From positions 1,460,501 through 1,524,500 of the forward strand of contig NZ_CP146343.1 in the NCBI RefSeq assembly GCF_037055275.1: a stretch of 64,000 nucleotides of DNA. Reading direction: 5' to 3'. The number at the start of each line of letters is the position of its first letter. Positions within the stretch are counted from its first letter, which is position 1. The notes under the pieces were generated by a model that searched no databases, was not told the origin of the DNA, and saw only the letters and a program-made list of their open reading frames with translations. Of the stretch, positions 38,084-48,872 are shown piece after piece. Origin of the DNA: Pseudomonas sp. ML2-2023-3 (GTDB lineage: Bacteria > Pseudomonadota > Gammaproteobacteria > Pseudomonadales > Pseudomonadaceae). The translations under genes and the position numbers were made by a program.

Positions 38084-38163
38084 AGCATCTACGAGTTGGT
38101 AATCAAAAATAATTCCATGGGTAGCGCTCGGTCGCGCTGCTCTCAGGCATAGGTTGGATGATG

Positions 38164-39282
38164 ATGCGGAGCAAGGTGACGGGTGCGCAGCGCTGGGTGG
38201 TCAAGATCGGCAGCGCGTTGCTGACAGCGGATGGCAAAGGCCTGGATCGCGTAGCGATGGGGGTTTGGGTCGAGCAGATGGTGGCGTTGCACGAGGCTGG
38301 CGTTGAGCTGGTGCTGGTGTCTTCGGGTGCGGTTGCGGCCGGTATGAGTCGATTGGGCTGGACGGTGCGACCGAGTGCCATGCACGAACTGCAGGCGGCT
38401 GCGGCCATTGGTCAGATGGGTCTGGTGCAGGCCTGGGAGTCGAGCTTTGCAGAGCACTCCCGGCATACCGCACAAATCTTGCTGACCCATGACGATCTGT
38501 CTGATCGCAAGCGTTACCTCAACGCCCGCAGTACCTTGCGTGCGCTGGTGGAGTTGGGCGTGATCCCGGTCATCAATGAAAATGACACGGTGGTCACGGA
38601 CGAAATCCGCTTTGGCGACAACGATACGCTGGCGGCGCTGGTGGCCAATCTGGTCGAGGCGGACCTGTTGGTGATTCTGACCGATCGCGACGGCATGTTT
38701 GATGCCGATCCGCGCAATAACCCTGATGCAAAAATGATTTACGAAGCCCGTGCCGATGACCCTGCGCTGGATGCAGTGGCGGGCGGTACGGGTGGTGCGC
38801 TGGGTCGTGGCGGCATGCAGACAAAGTTGCGTGCAGCGCGTCTGGCGGCCCGTTCGGGTGCGCATACCATCATCGTGGGTGGGCGTCTGGAGCGTGTGCT
38901 GGATCGTCTGAAGGCTGGCGAGCGCCTGGGTACGTTGCTGTCTCCTGAGCGTGGTCTGCTGGCAGCGCGCAAGCAGTGGCTGGCCGGGCACTTGCAGACC
39001 CGCGGCACGCTGGTGCTGGATGAGGGGGCTGTCGCGGCCTTGTCCAAGGGCAATAAAAGCTTGTTGCCGGTAGGGGTCAAGGCGGTTCAGGGCGGTTTCC
39101 GTCGTGGAGAAATGGTGGTGTGTGTGGCGCCGGACGGGCGAGAAATTGCCCGTGGCCTGGCTAACTACAGCGCTGCGGAAGCGCAAAAAATTATTGGGCA
39201 GTCATCGGATGCGATTGTCGGCTTGCTGGGTTATATGGCGGAGCCAGAGCTGGTTCATCGCGATAACCTGATCCTGGTTTGA
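38164..39282 (+). CDS. proB: Glutamate 5-kinase
   Basis: A 372-residue enzyme for the first step of proline synthesis (glutamate to glutamyl-5-phosphate). An N-terminal amino-acid kinase domain ([42 protein letters not shown]) is followed by a C-terminal PUA domain (about 280-360). Three ATG codons occur in a row (38158, 38161, 38164); I chose the last, which gives the usual 372 residues and the start MRSKVTG. The start is not otherwise decided by a clear ribosome binding site. Confidence 0.96.
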   Translation: MRSKVTGAQRWVVKIGSALLTADGKGLDRVAMGVWVEQMVALHEAGVELVLVSSGAVAAGMSRLGWTVRPSAMHELQAAAAIGQMGLVQAWESSFAEHSRHTAQILLTHDDLSDRKRYLNARSTLRALVELGVIPVINENDTVVTDEIRFGDNDTLAALVANLVEADLLVILTDRDGMFDADPRNNPDAKMIYEARADDPALDAVAGGTGGALGRGGMQTKLRAARLAARSGAHTIIVGGRLERVLDRLKAGERLGTLLSPERGLLAARKQWLAGHLQTRGTLVLDEGAVAALSKGNKSLLPVGVKAVQGGFRRGEMVVCVAPDGREIARGLANYSAAEAQKIIGQSSDAIVGLLGYMAEPELVHRDNLILV

Positions 39283-39296
39283 ATGTGAGGTGTGGC

Positions 39297-39758
39297 ATGC
39301 GCTTGATTGGCGGTTTGTTGGGGTTGATGTTGGCGATGCCATTGCTGGCGTCGGCTGAAGAAATTGGCACGGTGTCGACGGTATTCAAATTTGTCGGGCC
39401 GAACGATCGCATTGTGGTCGAGGCGTTCGATGATCCGAAGGTCGATGGCGTGACTTGCTACTTGTCTCGTGCCAAGACGGGTGGGATGAAAGGCGGGCTG
39501 GGTTTGGCTGAGGATCGCGCTGAAGCCTCGATTGCGTGCCGTCAGACCGGTCCGATCAGCTTCAAGGGTGAGCTCAAGGATGGTGAAGAGGTGTTCAAGG
39601 AGCGCACTTCGCTGGTGTTCAAGACCATGCAGGTGGTGCGTTTCCTCGACAAGAAGCGCAATACGCTGGTGTATCTGGTGTACAGCGATCGCCTGATCGA
39701 AGGCAGCCCGCAGAACGCAGTGACGGCGATTCCTATCTTGCCGTGGGCGCACGAGTAA
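39297..39758 (+). CDS. creA: CreA family periplasmic protein
   Basis: A 153-residue protein with a signal peptide ([20 protein letters not shown]) followed by the CreA domain [39 protein letters not shown]. Two cysteines (in VTCYL and IACRQ) may pair in the periplasm. The role of CreA is unknown; it is not the CreB response regulator. It starts 14 bases after proB, so it is probably co-transcribed. An intrinsic terminator follows. Confidence 0.93.
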   Translation: MRLIGGLLGLMLAMPLLASAEEIGTVSTVFKFVGPNDRIVVEAFDDPKVDGVTCYLSRAKTGGMKGGLGLAEDRAEASIACRQTGPISFKGELKDGEEVFKERTSLVFKTMQVVRFLDKKRNTLVYLVYSDRLIEGSPQNAVTAIPILPWAHE

Positions 39759-39775
39759 CGGGTCTCAATTAAAAG

Positions 39776-39800
39776 AGCTGCGGTTATCGCAGCTTTTTTT
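39776..39800 (+). terminator. proB-creA terminator
   Basis: AGCTGCG pairs with CGCAGCT around a GTTAT loop and is followed by a T-run, 17 bases after the creA stop. Confidence 0.9.
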
Positions 39801-39879
39801 TGCCCATTTTTTACTGTGTTGACGCTTTTGTAGTCGATGACGAGCGTTGTGTTCGGAAGGGGGCAAATCACAGGCAATA

Positions 39880-39906
39880 AAAAACCGACCCTGAGGTCGG
39901 TTTTTT
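39880..39906 (-). terminator. rpsT terminator
   Basis: AAAAACCGACC and GGTCGGTTTTTT pair around CTGA; on the minus strand the stem is followed by T residues just after the rpsT stop codon. It sits next to the creA terminator, so each convergent unit has its own. Confidence 0.9.
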
Positions 39907-39920
39907 AAAAAGCTTATCGC

Positions 39921-40199
39921 TTAAGCGGCGGTCGCAAGGTTCAAAGCCTTGACGTGGCCATTCAGGCGGCTCTTATGGCGAGCAGCTTTGTTCTTGTGGA
40001 TGATACCTTTATCGGCCATACGGTCGATAACAGGAACAGCCAGAACATAAGCAGCTTGCGCTTTAGCAGCGTCTTTTGCGTCGATGGCCTTAACTACATT
40101 CTTGATGTAGGTACGAACCATGGAACGCAGGCTGGCGTTGTGGCTGCGACGCTTCTCAGCCTGTTTTGCACGTTTTTTGGCGGAAGGTGTGTTGGCCAC
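39921..40199 (-). CDS. rpsT: 30S ribosomal protein S20 (GTG start)
   Basis: A 92-residue S20, [21 protein letters not shown]..., a three-helix basic protein that binds 16S rRNA. The start codon is GTG at 40199, with GAGGAG ahead on the minus strand; no ATG fits. A non-ATG start for rpsT is known in E. coli (UUG), where it takes part in autogenous control, so the choice is biologically reasonable. Confidence 0.96.
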   Translation of the reverse strand: MANTPSAKKRAKQAEKRRSHNASLRSMVRTYIKNVVKAIDAKDAAKAQAAYVLAVPVIDRMADKGIIHKNKAARHKSRLNGHVKALNLATAA

Positions 40200-40251
40200 C
40201 GTCGAGCTCCTCGAAAGACTTTTGGGAAATAACAAACAAAATAGGCCGCGA

Positions 40252-40280
40252 ATCATGCCGATGACGAGAACTCTTGTCAA
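40252..40280 (-). promoter_or_regulatory. Sigma-70 promoter of rpsT
   Basis: On the minus strand TTGACA (40280-40275) and CATGAT (40257-40252) are 17 bases apart, 53 bases or more upstream of the GTG start of rpsT. Confidence 0.7.
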
Positions 40281-40449
40281 GGGCGTTTGATGCGATCCGC
40301 TGAGTGGTGGATCGAGGCAGACGGGATATTTATTTCCGGCGCTTGACCTGTAAACTCGCGAGCTTGGCTCTGTGCTGTTGCGGCGCGCAGTATCGCATAA
40401 GTGGGCGCTTTGTTCGCCTGCTCTTTCTCTATAGGCAAAAACTCTTTCA

Positions 40450-41988
40450 ATGAACCTGCTCAAGTCGTTGGCTGCCGTCAGCTCAATCACCATGATTTCC
40501 AGGGTTCTGGGCTTCATTCGCGACACGATCATTGCGCGTGCCTTTGGTGCCGGGATGGCCACGGATGCGTTCTTTATTGCCTTCAAACTGCCTAATTTGC
40601 TGCGCAGGATTTTCGCCGAGGGTGCTTTTTCCCAGGCTTTTGTGCCGATTTTGGCGGAATACAAGAGCCAGAAAGGCGAGGAGGCGGCCCGTACATTTGT
40701 CGCGTATGTCGCCGGGCTTTTAACCTTGGCACTGGCCATTGTTACCGTGCTGGGCATGGTCGCTGCTCCCTGGGTCATCTGGGCAACCGCCCCGGGCTTT
40801 GCCACGACCCCGGAAAAATTCGAGCTGACCAGTGACATGCTACGGGTCACGTTCCCTTATATATTGCTGATCTCGCTGTCATCGCTGGCGGGGGCGATCC
40901 TCAATACCTGGAACCGATTTGCAGTGCCGGCCTTCGTGCCGACCCTGCTCAACGTCAGCATGATCATTTTTGCGCTGTTCCTGACGCCGTATTTCGATCC
41001 GCCGATCATGGCGCTGGGTTGGGCGGTGCTGGTCGGCGGCCTGGCCCAGCTGCTGTTCCAGCTGCCCCATCTGAAGAAAATCGGCATGCTGGTGCTGCCG
41101 CGCCTCAACCTGCGTGACACCGGCGTCTGGCGGGTGATGAAGCACATGGTGCCGGCCATTATCGGTGTCTCGGTCAGCCAGATTTCGCTGATCATCAATA
41201 CGATATTCGCGTCTTTCCTTGTTGCGGGCTCCGTGTCCTGGATGTACTACGCAGACCGCCTGATGGAGTTGCCGTCAGGAGTGCTGGGCGTGGCGCTCGG
41301 GACGATCCTGTTGCCGACCCTGTCCAAAACCTACGCCAATAAAGATCGCCAGGAATATTCGCGGATTCTCGACTGGGGATTGCGCCTGTGCTTTGTATTG
41401 GTGCTGCCGTGCTCGTTGGCGTTGGCCATTTTGTCCGAGCCACTCACCGTTTCGCTGTTCCAGTACGGTCAGTTCACCGCCTTTGATGCGGCCATGACCC
41501 AGCGTGCATTGATCGCGTATTCGCTTGGGTTGCTCGGGATTATCATGATCAAGGTCCTGGCACCGGGCTTTTATGCGCAACAAAACATTCGAACGCCGGT
41601 GAAAATTGCGATTTTTACCCTGGTAGTGACGCAGTTGCTCAACCTGGTATTTATTGGGCCTTTGCAGCACGCCGGTTTGGCGTTGGCCATTAGCGTGGGT
41701 GCCTGTATCAATGCCGGTTTGCTGTTCTGGCAGTTGCGTCGCCAAAAGTTGTTTGTCGCGCAACCGGGCTGGACCAAATACCTGTTCAAGCTGGTGTTGG
41801 CGGTGCTGGTGATGTCCGGGGTATTACTTGGCTTGATGCATCTGATGCCAGCCTGGGATCACGGCAATATGCTGGAACGGTTTATCCGTCTGGGCGGGTT
41901 GGTCATCGCGGGCGTGCTGGCTTATTTCGGCATGCTGCTGCTGTTGGGCCTGCGTTTGAAAGATTTCGCACGCAAGTCTCTTATGTAA
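40450..41988 (+). CDS. murJ: Lipid II flippase MurJ
   Basis: A 512-residue MOP-superfamily membrane protein with about 14 helices that flips lipid II for peptidoglycan synthesis. The start [24 protein letters not shown] and the loop [22 protein letters not shown], with arginines of the central cavity, are characteristic. Divergent from rpsT by 250 bases; followed by ribF, which has its own -10 element. Confidence 0.96.
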   Translation: MNLLKSLAAVSSITMISRVLGFIRDTIIARAFGAGMATDAFFIAFKLPNLLRRIFAEGAFSQAFVPILAEYKSQKGEEAARTFVAYVAGLLTLALAIVTVLGMVAAPWVIWATAPGFATTPEKFELTSDMLRVTFPYILLISLSSLAGAILNTWNRFAVPAFVPTLLNVSMIIFALFLTPYFDPPIMALGWAVLVGGLAQLLFQLPHLKKIGMLVLPRLNLRDTGVWRVMKHMVPAIIGVSVSQISLIINTIFASFLVAGSVSWMYYADRLMELPSGVLGVALGTILLPTLSKTYANKDRQEYSRILDWGLRLCFVLVLPCSLALAILSEPLTVSLFQYGQFTAFDAAMTQRALIAYSLGLLGIIMIKVLAPGFYAQQNIRTPVKIAIFTLVVTQLLNLVFIGPLQHAGLALAISVGACINAGLLFWQLRRQKLFVAQPGWTKYLFKLVLAVLVMSGVLLGLMHLMPAWDHGNMLERFIRLGGLVIAGVLAYFGMLLLLGLRLKDFARKSLM

Positions 41989-42072
41989 GGTAATTGCAGG
42001 TCAGACGTCGATTTTGTCGAATTGACCTGATTTGCCGTGCGCTGTTGCCTGTCGTACCGGGCTGGGTGTGGT

Positions 42073-42078
42073 TATAAT
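42073..42078 (+). promoter_or_regulatory. TATAAT -10 element ahead of ribF
   Basis: A perfect TATAAT lies 29 bases ahead of the ribF start codon. No good -35 stands at 17 bases (TTGCCT is 22 bases away). It probably drives the ribF-ileS-lspA-fkpB-ispH operon. Confidence 0.55.
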
Positions 42079-42106
42079 CGACCACTTTATGAGCAAGAAG
42101 CGCGTT

Positions 42107-43057
42107 ATGCAGCTGGTTCTAGGCCTTCACAATCTGCGGCCCCAGCATCGGGGCTGCGTCGCCACTATTGGCAACTTTGACGGTGTACACCGTGGTCACC
42201 AGGCTATCCTGGGTCGGCTGCGTGAGCGTGCGCTGGAGTTGGGCGTGCCCAGCTGCGTGGTGATTTTTGAGCCGCAGCCGCGCGAGTTCTTCAATCCAGA
42301 TACGGCTCCGGCACGTCTGGCCCGGTTGCGCGACAAGCTGCAACTGCTGGCCGACGCCGGGGTTGACCGGGTGCTGTGCCTGGCGTTTAACCAGCGTCTG
42401 TGCAAGCTCAGTGCTGCCGAGTTTGTCGATACCATTCTGGTCGATGGCCTGGGTGTGCAGCACCTGGAGGTCGGGGACGACTTTCGTTTTGGCTGCGACC
42501 GGGTTGGCGACTTCGACTTTTTGCAGCAGGCCGGCCAGATGCAGGGCTTTACCGTCGAGGCGGCGCAAACGGTCGAGCTCGATGGTGTGCGAATCAGCAG
42601 CACCAAGGTACGTGATGCCTTGGCTGATGCAGACTTCTCCCTCGCAGAACGTTTGCTGGGGCGCCCTTTTCAAATTACTGGCAGGGTATTGCACGGGCAA
42701 AAACTGGCGCGCCAATTGGGTACGCCGACCGCCAATATTCAGCTCAAGCGTCGCCGTGTTCCGTTGACCGGGGTTTACCTGGCCAGCGTCGACATCGATG
42801 GCAAGACCTGGCCCGGCGTCGCCAACATTGGCGTCAGGCCAACCGTAGCAGGGGATGGCAGCGCCCATCTTGAAGTACATCTATTGGATTATGCCGGTGA
42901 TTTGTATGGCCGGCGCCTGACCGTGGCATTCCACCACAAGCTGCGTGATGAGCAGCGTTTCGCCTCCCTGGAGGCGCTCAAGACGGCGATCAATGCGGAC
43001 GTCGCCGCCGCCCGAGCCTATTGGCTGGGTCAACCGCTTAAAAAGAGCCTGAAATGA
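42107..43057 (+). CDS. ribF: Bifunctional riboflavin kinase / FAD synthetase
   Basis: A 316-residue enzyme that makes FMN and FAD. The N-terminal nucleotidyl transferase part has [14 protein letters not shown] (HxGH-like) and the SSTKVRDAL motif; the C-terminal kinase part has [12 protein letters not shown] 42107 gives the family start [10 protein letters not shown]; an alternative ATG at 42089 would add six residues. It overlaps ileS by 4 bases (ATGA), so translation is coupled. Confidence 0.95.
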   Translation: MQLVLGLHNLRPQHRGCVATIGNFDGVHRGHQAILGRLRERALELGVPSCVVIFEPQPREFFNPDTAPARLARLRDKLQLLADAGVDRVLCLAFNQRLCKLSAAEFVDTILVDGLGVQHLEVGDDFRFGCDRVGDFDFLQQAGQMQGFTVEAAQTVELDGVRISSTKVRDALADADFSLAERLLGRPFQITGRVLHGQKLARQLGTPTANIQLKRRRVPLTGVYLASVDIDGKTWPGVANIGVRPTVAGDGSAHLEVHLLDYAGDLYGRRLTVAFHHKLRDEQRFASLEALKTAINADVAAARAYWLGQPLKKSLK

Positions 43058-45885
43058 CCGACTACAAAGCCACGCTAAACCTCCCGGACACCGCCTTCCC
43101 AATGAAGGCCGGCCTGCCACAGCGCGAACCGCAAATTTTGCAGCGCTGGGACAGCATTGGCCTGTACGGGAAGTTGCGCGAGATTGGCAAGGATCGTCCG
43201 AAGTTCGTACTTCACGACGGTCCTCCATACGCCAACGGCACGATCCACATCGGTCATGCGCTGAACAAGATCCTGAAAGACATGATCATCCGCTCCAAGA
43301 CCCTGTCGGGTTTTGACGCACCGTACGTGCCGGGCTGGGACTGTCACGGTTTGCCGATTGAGCACAAGGTTGAAGTGACCCACGGTAAAAACCTGCCCGC
43401 GGATAAAACCCGCGAGCTGTGCCGTGCCTACGCGACCGAGCAGATCGAGGGCCAGAAAGCCGAGTTCATCCGCTTGGGTGTTCTGGGTGACTTCGCCAAC
43501 CCTTACAAAACTATGGACTTCAAAAACGAAGCCGGTGAAATCCGTGCCCTGGCCGAAATCGTCAAGGGCGGGTTCGTGTTCAAAGGCCTCAAGCCTGTGA
43601 ACTGGTGTTTTGATTGCGGTTCGGCCCTGGCTGAAGCGGAAGTCGAGTACCAGGACAAAAAGTCCTCGGCCATCGATGTTGCCTTCCCGGTTGCCGATGA
43701 AGCCAAGCTGGCCGAGGCCTTTGGCCTGGCAGCCCTGAGCAAGCCGACAGCGATCGTGATCTGGACCACCACCCCGTGGACCATTCCGGCCAACCAGGCG
43801 CTCAACGTACACCCGGAATTCACCTACGCGCTGGTCGACGTGGGCGACAAGCTGCTGGTACTGGCTGAAGAGCTGGTCGAGTCCTGCCTGGCGCGCTACA
43901 ACCTGCAAGGTTCGGTCATCGCGACCACAACCGGTGCAGCGCTGGAGCTGATCAACTTCCGTCACCCGTTCTATGATCGCCTGTCGCCAGTTTACCTGGC
44001 CGAGTACGTTGAACTGGGCGCTGGCACGGGCGTGGTTCACTCCGCCCCGGCTTACGGCGTAGACGACTTCGTGACCTGCAAAGCCTATGGCATGGTCAAC
44101 GATGACATCATCAACCCGGTTCAAAGCAACGGCGTGTATGTGCCATCGCTGGAGTTCTTTGGTGGCCAGTTCATCTGGAAGGCCAACCAGAACATCATCG
44201 ACAAGCTGATCGAAGCCGGTGCGCTGATGTTCACCGAAACCATCAGCCACAGCTACATGCACTGCTGGCGCCACAAGACTCCGCTGATCTACCGCGCGAC
44301 TGCGCAGTGGTTTATCGGTATGGACAAGCAGCCGACGACCGGCGACACCTTGCGTACCCGTGCGATCAAGGCCATCGAAGACACCCAGTTCGTTCCGGCA
44401 TGGGGTCAGGCTCGTCTGCACTCGATGATTGCCAACCGTCCTGACTGGTGCATCTCGCGTCAGCGCAACTGGGGCGTGCCGATCCCGTTCTTCCTGAACA
44501 AGGAAAGCGGTGAGCTGCACCCACGTACCGTCGAAATGATGGAAGAAGTGGCCAAGCGCGTTGAGCTCGAAGGCATCGAAGCCTGGTTCAAAATGGACGC
44601 TGCCGAGTTGCTGGGCGACGAAGCGCCGCTGTACGACAAAATCACCGATACGCTGGACGTGTGGTTCGACTCGGGCACTACGCATTGGCACGTTCTGCGC
44701 GGTTCGCACCCGATGGGTCACGAGACCGGCCCGCGTGCCGACTTGTACCTCGAAGGTTCCGACCAGCACCGTGGCTGGTTCCACTCCTCGTTGCTGACCG
44801 GTTGCGCCATCGACAACCACGCGCCGTACCGTGAACTGCTGACCCACGGCTTCACCGTGGACGAGGCTGGTCGCAAGATGTCCAAGTCCTTGGGCAACGT
44901 GATTGCACCGCAAAAGGTCAACGACACCCTGGGCGCCGACATCATGCGCCTGTGGGTTGCCTCGACAGATTACTCGGGTGAAATCGCGGTTTCCGACCAG
45001 ATCCTGCAGCGCAGTGCTGACGCCTACCGCCGTATCCGCAACACCGCACGCTTCCTGCTGTCGAACCTGACCGGCTTCAATCCGGCTACCGACATCCTGC
45101 CTGCCGAAGAAATGCTGGCACTGGACCGTTGGGCCGTGGACCGCGCGTTGCTGCTGCAGCGTGAGCTTGAGCTGCATTACGGCGAGTACCGCTTCTGGAA
45201 CGTCTACTCCAAAGTGCACAACTTCTGTGTGCAGGAGCTGGGTGGTTTCTACCTCGACATCATCAAGGACCGCCAGTACACCACGGGTGCCGACAGCAAG
45301 GCCCGTCGTTCGTGCCAGACCGCGCTGTTCCACATCTCCGAAGCGCTGGTGCGCTGGATCGCGCCGATCCTGTCGTTCACCGCAGACGAGCTGTGGCAAT
45401 ACCTGCCGGGCGAGCGTAACGAGTCCGTCATGCTCAACACCTGGTACGAAGGCCTGACTGAATTGCCGGAAGGCGCCGAGCTGGGCCGCGCTTACTGGGA
45501 ACGGATCATGGCGGTCAAGGTTGCGGTCAACAAGGAAATGGAAAACCTGCGTGCAGCCAAGGCCATTGGCGGCAACTTGCAGGCTGAAGTGACCTTGTTT
45601 GCCGAAGATGAGCTGGCAGCTGACTTGTCCAAGCTGAGCAACGAACTGCGCTTTGTACTGATCACTTCTACCGCCAGCGTTGCACCTTTTGTGCAGGCTC
45701 CAGCGGATGCCGTAGTGACCGAAGTCGCCGGTCTCAAACTCAAAGTGGTCAAGTCCGCCCACGCCAAGTGCGCCCGTTGCTGGCACTGCCGTGAAGACGT
45801 CGGCGTGAACCCGGAGCATCCGGAAATCTGCGGTCGTTGCGTCGACAACATCAGCGGCGCCGGCGAGGTACGTCACTATGCCTAA
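43054..45885 (+). CDS. ileS: Isoleucyl-tRNA synthetase
   Basis: A 943-residue class I aminoacyl-tRNA synthetase. The HIGH motif is in [16 protein letters not shown], the KMSKS motif in [10 protein letters not shown], and the C-terminal zinc ribbon has four Cys in [12 protein letters not shown]...CGRCV. The editing domain (CP1) with [12 protein letters not shown] is intact. This is the bacterial type (ileS1). It overlaps both neighbours (ribF by 4 bases, lspA by 8), typical of this operon. Confidence 0.98.
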   Translation: MTDYKATLNLPDTAFPMKAGLPQREPQILQRWDSIGLYGKLREIGKDRPKFVLHDGPPYANGTIHIGHALNKILKDMIIRSKTLSGFDAPYVPGWDCHGLPIEHKVEVTHGKNLPADKTRELCRAYATEQIEGQKAEFIRLGVLGDFANPYKTMDFKNEAGEIRALAEIVKGGFVFKGLKPVNWCFDCGSALAEAEVEYQDKKSSAIDVAFPVADEAKLAEAFGLAALSKPTAIVIWTTTPWTIPANQALNVHPEFTYALVDVGDKLLVLAEELVESCLARYNLQGSVIATTTGAALELINFRHPFYDRLSPVYLAEYVELGAGTGVVHSAPAYGVDDFVTCKAYGMVNDDIINPVQSNGVYVPSLEFFGGQFIWKANQNIIDKLIEAGALMFTETISHSYMHCWRHKTPLIYRATAQWFIGMDKQPTTGDTLRTRAIKAIEDTQFVPAWGQARLHSMIANRPDWCISRQRNWGVPIPFFLNKESGELHPRTVEMMEEVAKRVELEGIEAWFKMDAAELLGDEAPLYDKITDTLDVWFDSGTTHWHVLRGSHPMGHETGPRADLYLEGSDQHRGWFHSSLLTGCAIDNHAPYRELLTHGFTVDEAGRKMSKSLGNVIAPQKVNDTLGADIMRLWVASTDYSGEIAVSDQILQRSADAYRRIRNTARFLLSNLTGFNPATDILPAEEMLALDRWAVDRALLLQRELELHYGEYRFWNVYSKVHNFCVQELGGFYLDIIKDRQYTTGADSKARRSCQTALFHISEALVRWIAPILSFTADELWQYLPGERNESVMLNTWYEGLTELPEGAELGRAYWERIMAVKVAVNKEMENLRAAKAIGGNLQAEVTLFAEDELAADLSKLSNELRFVLITSTASVAPFVQAPADAVVTEVAGLKLKVVKSAHAKCARCWHCREDVGVNPEHPEICGRCVDNISGAGEVRHYA

Positions 45886-46396
45886 TACCAGCACTACCGG
45901 GCGCTTCGGGCGCCTGGGCTGGCTCTGGTTGACCTTGTTGGTCCTGGTCATCGACCTGACCACCAAGGTCTACTTCGACAACTCGCTGCAGATGTATCAG
46001 CAGATTGTAGTGATCCCTGATCTCTTCAGCTGGACCCTGGCCTACAACACCGGCGCGGCCTTCAGCTTTCTGGCTGACAGTGCCGGCTGGCAGCGTTGGC
46101 TGTTTGCGCTGATTGCTGTCGTGGTCAGTGGCGTGCTGGTTGTCTGGCTCAAGCGTCTGGGGCGCAATGACACCTGGTTGGCCATTGCTCTTGCCCTGAT
46201 TCTGGGTGGCGCATTGGGTAACCTCTATGACCGGATTGTTTATGGTCATGTGGTCGATTTCATTCTGGTGCATTGGCAAAATCGCTGGTACTTCCCTGCG
46301 TTCAACTTCGCTGACAGTGCGATTTGCGTAGGTGCCGTGATGCTGGCGCTGGATATGTTCAAAAGTAAAAAGTCCGGAGAACCCGCTCATGACTGA
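45878..46396 (+). CDS. lspA: Lipoprotein signal peptidase (signal peptidase II)
   Basis: A 172-residue inner-membrane aspartyl protease with four helices that removes the signal peptide from prolipoproteins such as BamD and the 610-residue lipoprotein in this window. The catalytic Asp motifs are [15 protein letters not shown] and [17 protein letters not shown] is the conserved Asn-Thr-Gly region. Overlaps ileS and fkpB. Confidence 0.97.
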   Translation: MPNTSTTGRFGRLGWLWLTLLVLVIDLTTKVYFDNSLQMYQQIVVIPDLFSWTLAYNTGAAFSFLADSAGWQRWLFALIAVVVSGVLVVWLKRLGRNDTWLAIALALILGGALGNLYDRIVYGHVVDFILVHWQNRWYFPAFNFADSAICVGAVMLALDMFKSKKSGEPAHD

Positions 46397-46826
46397 ACAG
46401 CGTATTGGTCAGAACACGCAGGTCACTCTGCATTTCGCATTGCGCCTGGAAACAGGCGACACCGTTGACAGCACCTTCGACAAAGCCCCGGCTACTTTCA
46501 AGGTGGGAGATGGCAGCCTGCTGCCTGGTTTTGAGGCCGCGTTGTTCGGTTTCAAGGCGGGTGACAAGCGCACGCTGGAAATCCTTCCGGAAAACGCTTT
46601 CGGCCAGCCCAACCCGCAAAATGTGCAGGTTATTCCACGTTCGCAGTTCAAGGACATGGAGCTGTCGGAAGGTTTGCTGGTGATTTTCAACGACGCGGCC
46701 AACACCGAGCTTCCGGGTGTGGTCAAAACCTTTGATGACGAGCAAGTCACCATCGATTTCAATCACCCGCTGGCAGGCAAGACCCTGACCTTCGACGTGG
46801 AAATCAAAGACGTCAAAGCGCTGTAA
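46389..46826 (+). CDS. fkpB: SlyD/SlpA-type FKBP peptidyl-prolyl isomerase
   Basis: A 145-residue FKBP with an inserted flap (IF) domain (about 68-120), the FkpB/SlpA type. It lacks the metal-binding His-rich tail of SlyD. It overlaps lspA by 8 bases and sits between lspA and ispH as in many gammaproteobacteria. A GC hairpin (46833-46850) follows without a T-run. Confidence 0.95.
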   Translation: MTEQRIGQNTQVTLHFALRLETGDTVDSTFDKAPATFKVGDGSLLPGFEAALFGFKAGDKRTLEILPENAFGQPNPQNVQVIPRSQFKDMELSEGLLVIFNDAANTELPGVVKTFDDEQVTIDFNHPLAGKTLTFDVEIKDVKAL

Positions 46827-46891
46827 TTCAGTGCCCGGCTGCGGCCGGGCCTGATTGGCATTATTTTTCTGCGCGTCCCACGAGGCCTAGC

Positions 46892-47839
46892 ATGCATATC
46901 AAACTCGCCAACCCCCGTGGCTTCTGCGCTGGGGTGGACCGTGCGATTGAAATCGTCAATCGCGCACTGGAAGTATTCGGTCCGCCTATCTATGTTCGCC
47001 ACGAAGTGGTGCACAACAAATTTGTCGTCGAAGACCTGCGCTCCCGTGGCGCGATTTTCGTCGAAGAGCTGGACCAGGTGCCGGACAACGTCATCGTGAT
47101 CTTCAGTGCCCACGGGGTTTCCCAGGCCGTGCGAGCAGAGGCTGCGGGTCGTGGTCTGAAAGTATTCGATGCAACTTGCCCGCTGGTCACCAAGGTGCAC
47201 ATCGAGGTCGCGCGCTATAGCCGTGACGGTCGCGAATGCATCCTGATCGGCCACGCCGGTCACCCGGAAGTCGAAGGCACCATGGGTCAGTACGATGCCA
47301 TTAATGGCGGCGCGATCTATCTGGTCGAAGACGAAAAAGACGTCGCCAATCTGCAGGTCAGGAACCCGGAAAAGTTGGCGTTTGTGACCCAGACCACCTT
47401 GTCGATGGACGACACCAGTCGTGTGATCGATGCCCTTCGTGCGCGCTTCCCGGCCATTGGCGGGCCGCGCAAGGATGATATCTGCTACGCCACGCAAAAC
47501 CGTCAGGATGCGGTCAAGCAACTGGCCGATGAGTGTGATGTCGTATTGGTAGTGGGCAGCCCGAACAGCTCCAACTCCAACCGCTTGCGCGAACTGGCTG
47601 AACGCATGCAGACCCCGGCCTACCTGATCGACGGTGCCGAAGATCTGCAAAAAAGCTGGTTCGACGGCGTGCAAAGCATTGGTATTACCGCTGGTGCTTC
47701 TGCACCTGAAGTGCTGGTGCGTGGCGTGATCCAGCAGCTTCACGCCTGGGGCGCTACCGGTGCCGATGAGTTGGCTGGCCGCGAAGAGAATGTCACGTTC
47801 TCAATGCCCAAAGAACTGCGGGTTCGCGCCATTACCTGA
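46892..47839 (+). CDS. ispH: 4-hydroxy-3-methylbut-2-enyl diphosphate reductase
   Basis: A 315-residue iron-sulfur enzyme, the last step of the MEP isoprenoid pathway, giving IPP and DMAPP. The three cluster cysteines lie in [25 protein letters not shown] and a third in [14 protein letters not shown]; the catalytic [17 protein letters not shown] region ([12 protein letters not shown]) is intact. It feeds ispB and other prenyl enzymes. The last 100 bases overlap the antisense fimT-like reading frame. Confidence 0.97.
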   Translation: MHIKLANPRGFCAGVDRAIEIVNRALEVFGPPIYVRHEVVHNKFVVEDLRSRGAIFVEELDQVPDNVIVIFSAHGVSQAVRAEAAGRGLKVFDATCPLVTKVHIEVARYSRDGRECILIGHAGHPEVEGTMGQYDAINGGAIYLVEDEKDVANLQVRNPEKLAFVTQTTLSMDDTSRVIDALRARFPAIGGPRKDDICYATQNRQDAVKQLADECDVVLVVGSPNSSNSNRLRELAERMQTPAYLIDGAEDLQKSWFDGVQSIGITAGASAPEVLVRGVIQQLHAWGATGADELAGREENVTFSMPKELRVRAIT

Positions 47840-48357
47840 TTCACCGCACACAACGCCTGTGCAGCCTGATCGCTGCGCAGGCTGATGCGCCCGCTTTTTG
47901 CCAGCACCACCTGATAGTGGCTCTGTGCAGTTCTTGCCTGACAAACATGCAGCGTTCCCGCCTGAAAAGCGCCTTTGCTCAGCAGTGGCTCCCCCAGCGG
48001 ACTAAATCGCACATAGTGTTTGACCGGCGTATTGCCCGCAATCGGTATGCGTCCACTGCCTTGTGTCTCGACCAGGACCGGGTTGCTCCTGTCGAGATGT
48101 CCCTGGCCACTCACGTCCAGAATGGTCCTCCAGCCTTGGCTCCAGTCCTCATTCACTGCATGAACCACCACATATTGATGGCGTAGCAATGCTTCAGTGC
48201 GAGCGTTGCGCAGGCTGCTGGCTAGCTGTTCGGCAGTGACCTGGCGACGCTGGCCCTCTGTGAGCGCGCTATAGGCCGGGCTGGCAAATCGGGCGGTGAT
48301 CGCCACGATCATCAGCGACAGCAGTAACGAGATCAGGCTCATACCGCGTTGATACAC
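47740..48357 (-). CDS. GspH/FimT-type minor pseudopilin
   Basis: A 205-residue prepilin-like protein. The GTG at 48357 is chosen because AAGGAGG lies 5 bases ahead; it yields leader MYQRG and cleavage before [15 protein letters not shown], a prepilin peptidase site followed by one hydrophobic helix. At position +5 of the mature protein there is Ser instead of the usual Glu. The GspH-like domain follows (residues about 30-170, [19 protein letters not shown]). After CAVNQ the frame continues another 27 residues into the 3' end of ispH on the opposite strand before stopping. It is divergent from pilV by 242 bases. Confidence 0.78.
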   Translation of the reverse strand: MYQRGMSLISLLLSLMIVAITARFASPAYSALTEGQRRQVTAEQLASSLRNARTEALLRHQYVVVHAVNEDWSQGWRTILDVSGQGHLDRSNPVLVETQGSGRIPIAGNTPVKHYVRFSPLGEPLLSKGAFQAGTLHVCQARTAQSHYQVVLAKSGRISLRSDQAAQALCAVNQVMARTRSSLGIENVTFSSRPANSSAPVAPQA

Positions 48358-48397
48358 AGCGCCCTCCTTGAGTGGTTGTAGTGTGCTTTCTCGGTAT

Positions 48398-48416
48398 AGC
48401 TGATCCGGTATCAGCT
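48398..48416. promoter_or_regulatory. Palindrome in the fimT-pilV divergent spacer
   Basis: AGCTGAT and ATCAGCT are perfect inverses around CCGGT, lying between the two divergent pilin genes where an operator for both would be expected. The binding factor is unknown. Confidence 0.4.
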
Positions 48417-48599
48417 GATGCCCGGCAATGGTTTCATCATGTTTGCGGTTTTTGTATGGGCTATGGCTTACGAATTCAGGCGACAAAATCTGTCTGCCTT
48501 TCCAGATTGCGTCTTACCTGTAAGGCCCGAGAGTGAGGCTAGGCTTTTGTCTGGGCGGCACAGGGCGTGTCGTCGACCTCAACGACACGGAAGGCACAG

Positions 48600-48872
48600 A
48601 TGCCTCGGTTACATAAGAAACGCCAAGCCGGAATGACTTTGATCGAAGTGCTGATCGCATTGCTGGTTCTATTTATCAGCCTGCTTGGCAGCGCCGGTAT
48701 GCAACTCAATGCCCTGAAGCACACTGCCAGTGCGTTAGTGAGTACCCAGGAAAGTTTTATTGCTTACAGCAGGCTGGACCAGATCCGCGCTGAATCAGGC
48801 GCTGATTACCCGGTTTCGCGGCTGGATCAAATCAACCTGATTGTTGGCGATACGACCGCCGCAGCATCGTGA
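48600..48872 (+). CDS. pilV: Short PilV-like minor pilin
   Basis: A 90-residue prepilin with leader MPRLHKKRQAG and mature start MTLIEVLIALLVLFISLLG, including Glu at +5, then a helix up to TQESFIAYSRLDQIRAESG. PilV proteins are usually well over 130 residues; here the globular beta domain is nearly absent. The start follows GGAAGG. The stop overlaps the GTG of pilW by 4 bases (GTGA), so the short form is built into the operon and is not an obvious frameshift. Confidence 0.75.
   Translation: MPRLHKKRQAGMTLIEVLIALLVLFISLLGSAGMQLNALKHTASALVSTQESFIAYSRLDQIRAESGADYPVSRLDQINLIVGDTTAAAS

Noticed and set aside
43075..45966. A 963-codon open frame on the minus strand opposite ileS
   Set aside because: It mirrors the codon structure of ileS, has no recognisable domain and reads as low-complexity basic/polar sequence. 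Such shadows are common opposite GC-rich codon-biased genes.
48600..48872. pilV as a frameshifted pseudogene
   Set aside because: It is short, but its stop overlaps the pilW start by four bases in operon style, and no continuation of a PilV domain is seen in other frames.
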